Source: an uncultured Olleya sp. (GTDB lineage Bacteria; Bacteroidota; Bacteroidia; Flavobacteriales; Flavobacteriaceae). From it: DNA of 64,000 nucleotides. Of the stretch, positions 44,497 through 51,778 are shown piece by piece. Each line of letters starts with the position of its first letter. The stretch's first letter is position 1. The translations under genes were made by a program, and so were the position numbers. The stretch is from positions 94,979-158,978 of the forward strand of contig CANNFD010000008.1 in the NCBI GenBank assembly GCA_947503885.1, read 5' to 3'. Below the pieces are notes generated by a model that was given only the letters and a program-made list of their open reading frames with translations, made no database searches and had not been told where the DNA came from.

Positions 44497-45819
44497 TTAT
44501 TTTTTATCTGGTGCTTCAATTACCTTATCACTGGTTATTCTTAAGATGATATATCCTAATATTCCAGAAACAACAGACCCTATGATAATACCTACTTTAG
44601 CAGAGTTTATGCTAACTAAATCACCATGAAAGGCTAATGTGCCGATAAAAATTGACATAGTAAATCCAACTCCAGAAATGGCTGCTATCCCTAGTATTTG
44701 CTTAAACTTAACACCTGAAGGTAGCTGTGTAAGTTTTAATTTAATTCCTAAATAAGAAAATAAAGCGACACCAATAAACTTACCAACTATTAAACTAATA
44801 GCAATTGTAGACACTAAATCGAAGTTAAACTCGTAACCAGAACTTAATACTACACCAGCATTTGCAAATGCAAATATTGGTAAAATAAAATAGGCTATCC
44901 AATTGTGTAACGCGTGCTCTAAATGTTGTAATGGTGAGCGTACTTTAAAAGTTAATTTGTCTAAATATTTAACTTGTCTTAATTCTCTTTTAGATAATAA
45001 ATGTTTCTTTTTATAATCAGATTCCTCGTCTATTTTTGAAGAAACCGAATTCACCTTTTCTGTAAAAGCTCTTAAATTAATTCTTCTTTTAATAGGAATT
45101 GTAAAAGCTAATAGTACTCCAGCAATTGTTGGGTGGATTCCAGATTTAAGAAATAAATACCAGATTACAACTGCAAATATCAAACCGATCATTAACGAGT
45201 AATTACGTTTTTTATACAATAAACTTAATATTACAATAAGTACAACACCATATAATATAAATAGCCAATTAATTTGAGAGCTATAAAATATAGCAATTAC
45301 AAGTACCGCAGCAATATCATCAATAATTGCAAAAGCGGTTAAAAATATTTTTAAACTTAGTGGGACTCTTTTACCTAATGTAGTAAGTATTGCTAAAGCA
45401 AAAGCAATGTCCGTTGCCATAGGTATTCCCCAACCTTTAACAGTGTCAGGATCTTGGTTTAAATACATGTATAGCCCAATTGGTACTATAACACCACCTA
45501 ATGCAGCGATAAATGGAAATGCAGCTTTTTTTAGTGTTTTTATCTCTCCAATAATTAACTCTCGTTTTAACTCGAGTCCAATTAGAAAAAAGAAGATAGC
45601 CATTAAACCATCATTTATCCATAAGATTAGAGGAAGCTTTAATTCAAAATTATTAACGTAAAATCCAATTTCGTACTCCCATAAACTTTCATAGGAGGCT
45701 CCGTATGATGAATTTGCCCATATTAAGGCTAATAAGGTTGTTCCAAATAGCAGTATTCCTGCAGAACTTTCTGTTTTTACAAATTTTTGAAATGGTGTTA
45801 ACAGTATCTTTTTTATCAT
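44497..45819 (-). CDS. nhaA: Na+/H+ antiporter NhaA
   Basis: FVKTESSAGILLFGTTLLALIWANS, FFFLIGLELKREL, GWGIPMATDIAFALAIL, FLTAFAIIDDIAAVLVIAIFYS (the paired Asp that bind Na+ or H+) and GVLLAFTIP, ending GFTMSIFIGTLAF, are NhaA throughout. About 12 membrane segments. It exchanges internal Na+ for external protons, as expected for a marine cell. At 440 aa it is longer than E. coli NhaA (388), with a charged loop about residues 245-290. Confidence 0.96.
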   Translation of the reverse strand: MIKKILLTPFQKFVKTESSAGILLFGTTLLALIWANSSYGASYESLWEYEIGFYVNNFELKLPLILWINDGLMAIFFFLIGLELKRELIIGEIKTLKKAAFPFIAALGGVIVPIGLYMYLNQDPDTVKGWGIPMATDIAFALAILTTLGKRVPLSLKIFLTAFAIIDDIAAVLVIAIFYSSQINWLFILYGVVLIVILSLLYKKRNYSLMIGLIFAVVIWYLFLKSGIHPTIAGVLLAFTIPIKRRINLRAFTEKVNSVSSKIDEESDYKKKHLLSKRELRQVKYLDKLTFKVRSPLQHLEHALHNWIAYFILPIFAFANAGVVLSSGYEFNFDLVSTIAISLIVGKFIGVALFSYLGIKLKLTQLPSGVKFKQILGIAAISGVGFTMSIFIGTLAFHGDLVSINSAKVGIIIGSVVSGILGYIILRITSDKVIEAPDKK

Positions 45820-45953
45820 CTATTGTATTTTATTTTAACTATCTACTTATCGTAGTCCGTCTTTAACCACAAATATACTAAAATAGAGAGTTAATAAAAT
45901 CTTAAATAATCGATGATGTTAGTTAAATACTTGTAAACACTTGTGTTTGATAG

Positions 45954-46637
45954 TTATTGTTTTTTAATAAACACTCCAGGTTTATTTTTATAACGATAAT
46001 CAATTTGAATAAAATTAATAGTGTTTTTATTAAGTTTTGTTATCAATTTTGGAGCAGAAACTATTCCTTGTAATATTATAAAACCGTTAAAGTCAATTAT
46101 TTTATATTCAGATTCCCACTCAGAGTCACTCTCTAAAGGTTTTATTTTAGCTAGTCCATTGTTTTGATAGGTGTATTCATAATCTTGTTTGTTATCAATA
46201 GATTCAATTAACGGAGCTTTTAATAACTGCGTCTTAAATTTATCAATATTTACGGGTTTTGACTTTAAATTTATTTTGGTATAAGGAAATGAATACCCTT
46301 TAAATTGTATTGTTAAAGAGTCTTTTGTATGCAAAGTCAAAGTTTCTTTATTACTTATTTTATAGGATTTACTATCTAAAAAGGTAAGGTTTAAAGTATC
46401 TCTGTATACAAATACCTTAGTTTCTCCAGTTTCCATATTTAATTTATCCTGAGTTCTTAATCTATAAAATTGATTTGACTTTGAACTATAAAGAAAACCT
46501 TGAATTTTAGCACGTTCAACAAAATTTCCAACAGAATCATAAACCCCTTTTGTTCTCCATAATTGATCTGTATCGATGTCTTGTCCAAAGCTAATTGTTG
46601 TAATAAGTAAGGTGAAAAGTATAAGAGAGTATTTCAT
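45954..46637 (-). CDS. Secreted protein of unknown function
   Basis: A 227-aa protein with signal peptide (about 1-18, TTISFGQ). The rest is rich in beta-strand and polar residues (for example KVFVYRDTLNLTFLDSKSYKIS and DYRYKNKPGVFIKKQ) with no motif I recognise. It stands alone between nhaA and a lipoprotein gene. Periplasmic or surface location is inferred from the signal only. Confidence 0.7.
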   Translation of the reverse strand: MKYSLILFTLLITTISFGQDIDTDQLWRTKGVYDSVGNFVERAKIQGFLYSSKSNQFYRLRTQDKLNMETGETKVFVYRDTLNLTFLDSKSYKISNKETLTLHTKDSLTIQFKGYSFPYTKINLKSKPVNIDKFKTQLLKAPLIESIDNKQDYEYTYQNNGLAKIKPLESDSEWESEYKIIDFNGFIILQGIVSAPKLITKLNKNTINFIQIDYRYKNKPGVFIKKQ

Positions 46638-46701
46638 GAATTTGTTGGTGATTTTTAGTTTGTTTTTGGAAAGTTAATACTTTAGAGGTAATTGAAATAA
46701 A

Positions 46702-46730
46702 AAAAGTCAGATTTTAAAACCTGACTTTTA
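46702..46730. terminator. Terminator after the duplicated lipoprotein gene
   Basis: AAAAGTCAG (46702-46710) pairs with CTGACTTTT (46721-46729); short A/T runs flank it. Confidence 0.75.
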
Positions 46731-46761
46731 TCTATGTATACAACTTATTAAATGTTGAAAA

Positions 46762-47601
46762 TTAATTTTTTTCAAATGTTAGATAATCTATATCCCCATT
46801 ACCACCGCTAATATCTTTTAATTCTATTTTTGTAGAAGTTTGAGAGACAAAGTCCCAATCGTCATTTAAATCCTGAAAGTCATTAGTTAGATTAAAGTTA
46901 ATATTAAAATCTAAATCCCCAAGATTATCATTACTACTATTACTATCTGTCACACTCCAAATACCATCGTAACTATTAGTGCCATTAGTAGCATTTACAT
47001 TTCCTGAACTATTAAAACTAAAATTATATCCTGTAAAGTTATTAGTTTCGTCTATTCCAGAATCTATAAAAGACGTTATTTTCCATGTACCATCTTGGAC
47101 ATTTGTAGAGACAGTATTTTGAATTTGGGAAGTACAGTTTATTGCTGGATTTCCGATTTGAAAAGTCAGGTTATCTGTTCCACCATTTCCACCGCTAACA
47201 TCTATAAGCACAATCGAGTTGGAGTTATAAGAAACAATATCCCAATCGTCATTTAAATCTTCAAACTCGTTTGTTAATGCAAAACTGATATTAAAATCAA
47301 GATCACTACTACTATCATTGCTACTATTACTATTGGTAATACTCCAGTTGCCTGAGTAATTATTTATACCGTTGCTAGCCATTAATGTACCATTAGTATT
47401 AAAAGTGAAAGAATAACAATTAAAATGACCAGTTTCATCATTACCAGAGTCTATAAAATTTGTAATAATAAAATTATTAGATTGGACTAAGTTCTCAATT
47501 TCTTGTTGCGTCTGTGGACTGTTATTGATACTATCATCATCAGAACAAGATGTTATAGAAAGTATTAAAAAAACGATACCTATTATTTTTAGATTTTTCA
47601 T
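46762..47601 (-). CDS. Lipoprotein with two tandem lipocalin-like repeats
   Basis: The ATG at 47601 starts MKNLKIIGIVFLILSITSC, a classic lipoprotein signal; a TTG/ATG seven codons earlier would break it. The mature protein holds two copies of one module of about 105 residues: FIDSGNDETGHFNCYSF / FIDSGIDETNNFTGYNF, SNSSND and DLNDDWDIVS / DLNDDWDFVS, each ending SGGNG. The module looks like a small beta-barrel of flavobacterial lipocalin-like proteins. Function unknown. Confidence 0.8.
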   Translation of the reverse strand: MKNLKIIGIVFLILSITSCSDDDSINNSPQTQQEIENLVQSNNFIITNFIDSGNDETGHFNCYSFTFNTNGTLMASNGINNYSGNWSITNSNSSNDSSSDLDFNISFALTNEFEDLNDDWDIVSYNSNSIVLIDVSGGNGGTDNLTFQIGNPAINCTSQIQNTVSTNVQDGTWKITSFIDSGIDETNNFTGYNFSFNSSGNVNATNGTNSYDGIWSVTDSNSSNDNLGDLDFNINFNLTNDFQDLNDDWDFVSQTSTKIELKDISGGNGDIDYLTFEKN

Positions 47602-47785
47602 AATAAAAATTTTTAAAACCACTTATTATACAAACACTCTATTTGTGTCTTTATTGTGTCTAACCATTTGTTTTTAAGAGGTTTATGTAAAGTTAGTGAA
47701 TAAAAATTAAAAATTCAGATATTTTTTTTTGAAGTAGTATTTAGGTAGTAATTTAAAGTGGTAGTACCATTAATAAATAAGTTTG

Positions 47786-48151
47786 CTATTGTTTTTTTTG
47801 TAGCAAATAGTAAACTATTCCTCCAAAAAAATAACAAATAACATCCCAAATATCATCTGTATAGCGGTAAGAGTATTGAGGTAGATAGTATTCAAAAACA
47901 ATAGAAAAAAGTAACACTAAACTAAATATTGTAAAAATAGGTAACCTAATACTTTTGTCTTTTTTAATCCACCAAACCGCATGTAGGCCTAATGTAGCAA
48001 CTAAGGGGATGGTCAAAAAATCATTAATATGGTTAAACACCCAATCAGGCTTAGTTATAGCTAATTGTTTTAAGCTTTGCACACATAAAAAAACGCCTAT
48101 CGATAAAAACACATATACATGTAGCCATTTTAATGGAAGATTACGCATCAT
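47786..48151 (-). CDS. VanZ-like membrane protein
   Basis: From the ATG at 48151 (MMRNLPLKW) the protein has about four hydrophobic segments, with DFLTIPLVATLGLHAVWW, FEYYLPQYSYRYTDDIWDVICYFFGG in order. The acidic DIWDxxxxxxG end is typical of VanZ-like proteins, whose role is unclear. The start overlaps the upstream TGA by 4 bp (ATGA), so the gene is coupled to the 88-aa membrane protein. The longer frame to 48211 is unlikely. Confidence 0.75.
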   Translation of the reverse strand: MMRNLPLKWLHVYVFLSIGVFLCVQSLKQLAITKPDWVFNHINDFLTIPLVATLGLHAVWWIKKDKSIRLPIFTIFSLVLLFSIVFEYYLPQYSYRYTDDIWDVICYFFGGIVYYLLQKKQ

Positions 48152-48414
48152 ATAAATAACACCGCTATTAACCACGCTATTAAAGACCCGATAGCCATGA
48201 CAATTATCCAAACCGATTTAAACAGATAAAACAACCCTTTAATAAGTAAAAAACGACTGTTTTCCCAACGTTCTAAAAATGAAGCTTTAGTATTGGTGTT
48301 TTCAAGTTCAGATTTTGACGCGTTAAGGTTTATATTTTTATCAGATACCCATGTCGATTTTTTTCTCTCTGCGGAGGAATCTTTTATATTTTTATCAGGT
48401 TGTTGTTCAGACAT
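48148..48414 (-). CDS. Small membrane protein of unknown function
   Basis: The 88-aa protein has a charged, Ser/Lys/Asn-rich cytoplasmic half (1-45) and a hydrophobic C-terminal segment (about 55-88, FLLIKGLFYLFKSVWIIVMA). I do not recognise a family. It is coupled to the VanZ-like gene by a 4-bp stop/start overlap, which supports it being a real gene. Confidence 0.65.
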   Translation of the reverse strand: MSEQQPDKNIKDSSAERKKSTWVSDKNINLNASKSELENTNTKASFLERWENSRFLLIKGLFYLFKSVWIIVMAIGSLIAWLIAVLFI

Positions 48415-48500
48415 GCGTGTATAAATTCAGTAATCAAAAATACAAAATTTAGGCTGAAGAATGTTTGATTATAGTTGCTTTAAGTAGGATTTAACACTTG

Positions 48501-48887
48501 TTAATTAGCTTTTAAAAGCGCTTCTTTTCTAGATTTTACCATTTTAATAATCAGGTCTTTTGGTAATGGTTTATTTAATGGAAATTGAACAGAGCCTTTA
48601 CCTTGTTTATACGCTTTTAATTGGTCAGAGAAAGCTTCCATGGTAGTCGGGAAAATATAAAGACTGACAAATTTTGCATAGCCAGCAATCATGATTTGTT
48701 GGTCTCTTTTACCATCAGCAACTAATGTAAAAGAAGGGACTTTGTAATTTAAGACCTCTGTGGCTTCTGGAGCAGCTTCTTTAATAATACGTCTTAATTC
48801 CTGTAAAACACTTTGTGCCTCATTAGGTTGGCTATTAATATAGTCGTCAATAGTCTTAAAGTTAGGCATTGGTCCTTTCTTTCCCAT
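48501..48887 (-). CDS. DUF1801 family protein (YdhG/YjhX-like)
   Basis: FKTIDDYINSQPNEAQSVLQELRRIIKEAAPEATEVLNYKVPSF in outline, then MIAGYAKFVSLYIFP and KGSVQFPLNKPLPKDLI are the DUF1801 domain pattern, named iron chaperone in Bacillus (Fra) and otherwise of unknown function. The 128 aa are full length. It stands alone. Confidence 0.88.
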   Translation of the reverse strand: MGKKGPMPNFKTIDDYINSQPNEAQSVLQELRRIIKEAAPEATEVLNYKVPSFTLVADGKRDQQIMIAGYAKFVSLYIFPTTMEAFSDQLKAYKQGKGSVQFPLNKPLPKDLIIKMVKSRKEALLKAN

Positions 48888-49002
48888 TTTATTTTAAATT
48901 TATATAAAGTTAGTTAAAATTAAATATAATTTTGAAAGCCCTACTTTTGATAACCAAAAGGGTTGTATAAAGTCCAAAATTAATATTGTAAATAGCAAAA
49001 GC

Positions 49003-49716
49003 ATGAAGAGGAAAATTTTAATTATTTCAGTTGTATTTAATATTCTTTTCATTTTGGTTAGTGGGATTATCATTCAAAAAAAAGGAGGGGTTGATTTTTT
49101 AAAACGAATACTTAATCTATTAGACAATCCTCCAGCACAAAATTGGACTAATTATTATAAAGCTAAAAGATCCATTTTTGAATTAATGCCAAATGAAGCA
49201 AACGAAATTATTTTTTTAGGAAACTCTATCACTGATTATTGTGATTGGTATGAGCTTTTTGGAAAATCTAATATTAAAAACCGCGGAATTGATAGAGATG
49301 TAATTTGTGGTGTAATTAGTAGATTAGACGAGGTCACTTCTTCCAAACCAAAAAAAATATTTTTAATGATCGGAATTAATGATTTAGGACAAAGACGAAG
49401 TATAAATCAAATTTTAATTGATTATGAAAAATTAATAAATTTAATAATTACACAATCGCCAGAAACCGAACTATATATTCAAAGTCTTTTACCAACCGAT
49501 AATAGACCAAGGCTACAAAATGAAGATATAATTATTATTAATAAGGGATTGGTCCAGTTAACTAAAAAGTACAACCTTACTTATATTAATCTATTTGATT
49601 TATTTATAACTAATAAAAATGTGTTAAACCCTAATCTTACTTTTGATGGTATCCATGTAAACGGAAAAGGTTATTTGATGTGGAAAGAGGCTATAATAAA
49701 CTACGTTAATAATTAA
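49003..49716 (+). CDS. SGNH/GDSL-family hydrolase, membrane anchored
   Basis: An N-terminal hydrophobic anchor (about 5-25) precedes a GDSL-like hydrolase: FLGNSITDYCDWYELF (catalytic Ser), NRGIDRD (oxyanion Gly), GINDLGQ (Asn) and FDGIHVNGKGYLMW (catalytic Asp-x-x-His). Such enzymes are esterases or acetylhydrolases of sugars or lipids, acting outside the cytoplasm. The substrate is unknown. Confidence 0.88.
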   Translation: MKRKILIISVVFNILFILVSGIIIQKKGGVDFLKRILNLLDNPPAQNWTNYYKAKRSIFELMPNEANEIIFLGNSITDYCDWYELFGKSNIKNRGIDRDVICGVISRLDEVTSSKPKKIFLMIGINDLGQRRSINQILIDYEKLINLIITQSPETELYIQSLLPTDNRPRLQNEDIIIINKGLVQLTKKYNLTYINLFDLFITNKNVLNPNLTFDGIHVNGKGYLMWKEAIINYVNN

Positions 49717-49773
49717 CTTCAGACTTAAATTTAGCGAGTTTTAGCAATGTAAAAAACTAAATTTTATATGTTT

Positions 49774-50454
49774 TTAATTGCTTTTTCTTAAAGCTAAATA
49801 ATGTTTTTTAGTAGCACTATCTAATTTTTCAATTGCATATCTTAAAGTTACTCGTGGCATTGTAATAGCGTATTTGTCAAGAAAAATTTTAAGTTTAATT
49901 TCATCTTTTTTACCGGCTTCTCTAATCCAACTCCCCACAGCTTTTTGAACATGTTCGTTTAAATCATTGATAAGTAATTCTGCAATATTAAAAGTGTCTT
50001 CAATTTCATCTTTTCTAATAAAAAAGTAAGTACTTACAATAGCAGTTCTTCGTTCCATTGGGTTCTTGGATTTAGCCAAGTCATATAACGGTTTTCGATC
50101 TTTATCGTACAAGTAGCCTCCAATCACGTAAGGTGCAGCTCTGTCAACCAAGCCCCAATTGTTAATCCATTTATGATTGTTGATATAAGCTTTAAAGGTC
50201 TCTTTTTTTTCTTCAAATGAAGTTTTTTTATTTCTTGCTTTCCAATCTAAAATTGAAACAGCTCCAAGTCTATGATTATAATTTTTATCTTTTAGTAACT
50301 TTACAACCTCTAAAACAGGAGTTCTTTCAAACGTTTTAGCCAAAGAGAAAATTTCTCTTTTTGGTATGTTTTCTATATAATTTTGTGATATTATATCTAA
50401 TGATGAAATAAAATTTTTGGCAGTCATTTGGATTTTAGCTTTTAAAGTCATCAT
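49774..50454 (-). CDS. DNA alkylation repair protein (AlkD-like)
   Basis: A HEAT-like helical protein with HRLGAVSILDWKARNKKTSFEE, INNWGLVDRAAPYVIG and SKNPMERRTAIVSTYFFIRKDE, then AVGSWIREAGKKDE. The Trp-Asp pair region NNWGLVD fits AlkC/AlkD glycosylases, which remove N3- and N7-alkylpurines without base flipping. The start overlaps the YdeI-like gene by about 20 bp (ATGATG at 50454/50451), so the two are co-transcribed. Confidence 0.88.
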   Translation of the reverse strand: MMTLKAKIQMTAKNFISSLDIISQNYIENIPKREIFSLAKTFERTPVLEVVKLLKDKNYNHRLGAVSILDWKARNKKTSFEEKKETFKAYINNHKWINNWGLVDRAAPYVIGGYLYDKDRKPLYDLAKSKNPMERRTAIVSTYFFIRKDEIEDTFNIAELLINDLNEHVQKAVGSWIREAGKKDEIKLKIFLDKYAITMPRVTLRYAIEKLDSATKKHYLALRKSN

Positions 50455-51025
50455 TTAAACCCTTTCCGTTTATAATTTTCGAAATTGATTTTTCAACTCT
50501 TGATTCTCGTGTTTTTGATTGTTTAGCACCTGTAAAATATAAAAGATATCCTCTTTGTCTGCCGGTAGTTAATTTGTAAAATGCAGTTTTTAATTCTGAA
50601 TTGTGTTCTAATGCTATTTTAAACTCATCGGGGATTTTAAAATCTGAAGTTTTTTTCATTTGTACTTCTAATCCAGCTTTTTCAAATTCAATAGCTTCAA
50701 AAATATAAGCTTTAATAATAGGTTTTAATTCTAGTACCTCTTTCAAATTTGTAAATCTTAATTGTCGTGCCGATTGCACATTTTTTGTTTGTTGAATCAA
50801 AATATTATTTGTGTCCTTTAATAAGGCTCCTTTATAAAAAAGTGCTGCACAATAATTTTTAAATCCATGGATTAAAATAATATTGCTTTTTTTATATGTA
50901 TAACAAGGGACTCCCCATTTTAACTCTTCCGTCAAGTTACATTCCAGGATAATTTTTCGCAATTTTTGATATTCCTTTTTCCATTTAGTGTCTTTATCAA
51001 AAAACCAATCTACATTTGGATTCAT
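50435..51025 (-). CDS. YdeI/OmpD-associated family protein (DUF1801 plus OmdA)
   Basis: The first half (about 15-110) is a DUF1801 domain (KKEYQKLRKIILECNLTEELKWGVPCYTYK), the second a YdeI/OmdA domain (DFKIPDEFKIALEHNSELKTAFYKLTTGRQRGYLLYFTGAKQSKTRESRV in part). YdeI-like proteins have been tied to antimicrobial peptide tolerance, but the biochemistry is unknown. Length 196 aa is typical. It is first in a two-gene operon with the AlkD-like gene. Confidence 0.88.
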   Translation of the reverse strand: MNPNVDWFFDKDTKWKKEYQKLRKIILECNLTEELKWGVPCYTYKKSNIILIHGFKNYCAALFYKGALLKDTNNILIQQTKNVQSARQLRFTNLKEVLELKPIIKAYIFEAIEFEKAGLEVQMKKTSDFKIPDEFKIALEHNSELKTAFYKLTTGRQRGYLLYFTGAKQSKTRESRVEKSISKIINGKGLNDDFKS

Positions 51026-51299
51026 AATAGATTTATATTTAATTAGAAGCTTTAAAGCAAGCTTTAAGTTTCTAATTTAAAAATTAAATTTCACATAAAA
51101 CACCTGTATAACTTTTATTGGTTTTAGGGTTTAGACGATTGCTTGTAGTTGTTATAGTAATAGATGTTTTATTTGAAAAAGACAACACTTTAATTTTTAA
51201 ATAATAGTATTATATTGCTACTTAATTAATTAGGCTAGACTTTTCTCTTCTTATTCTTAGAGTTGATTTTAGACAAATCTTTTAAAAAAATCAACTTTT

Positions 51300-51770
51300 A
51301 TGAAAAAAACTACACTCGTAGCGTGTCTTTTATTTGCTACACAATTAATTTATTCTCAAGATAACATTCCCGCATCAGGTGGTGAAGCCACAGGAAGTGG
51401 TGGAGCATCTAGCTATACTGTTGGTCAAATGGTGTATACTACCAATACAGGTAGTGGTACTGTTGCACAAGGTGTGCAACAAAGTGTGGAATTGTTTACT
51501 TTAAGTAGTCCGGAACTTACCACAGTAAATTTAACTGCTGTTACTTACCCTAATCCTACATCAGATTATGTGGTATTAGCCATAAGCGATGCTAATCTTA
51601 CCAATTTAGGCTATGTCCTATATGATTTACAAGGTAGAGCAATAGCAAAAGGAAAAGCATCCCAATCTAACACGCAAATAGACATGCAAAGTTTTGCATT
51701 AGGTACTTATGTACTAAAAGTAAACCAAAACAATCAAGAGTTAAAAACATTTAAAATCATTAAAAAATAA
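51300..51770 (+). CDS. Small T9SS-targeted protein, partner of the fibre protein
   Basis: Signal peptide (about 1-19, QLIYSQ), then an N-terminal module with SGGEATGSGGASSYTVGQMVY and VAQGVQQSVELF, common in flavobacterial exoproteins, then a T9SS type A sorting domain (about 75-156: VTYPNPTSDYVVLAI, YDLQGRAIAKG, GTYVLKV). It is little more than a sorting domain with a cap. It lies 8 bp before the 824-aa fibre gene, which itself has no visible sorting domain, so it may help to export or anchor the fibre; that is inference. Confidence 0.85.
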   Translation: MKKTTLVACLLFATQLIYSQDNIPASGGEATGSGGASSYTVGQMVYTTNTGSGTVAQGVQQSVELFTLSSPELTTVNLTAVTYPNPTSDYVVLAISDANLTNLGYVLYDLQGRAIAKGKASQSNTQIDMQSFALGTYVLKVNQNNQELKTFKIIKK

Positions 51771-51778
51771 AATTATAG

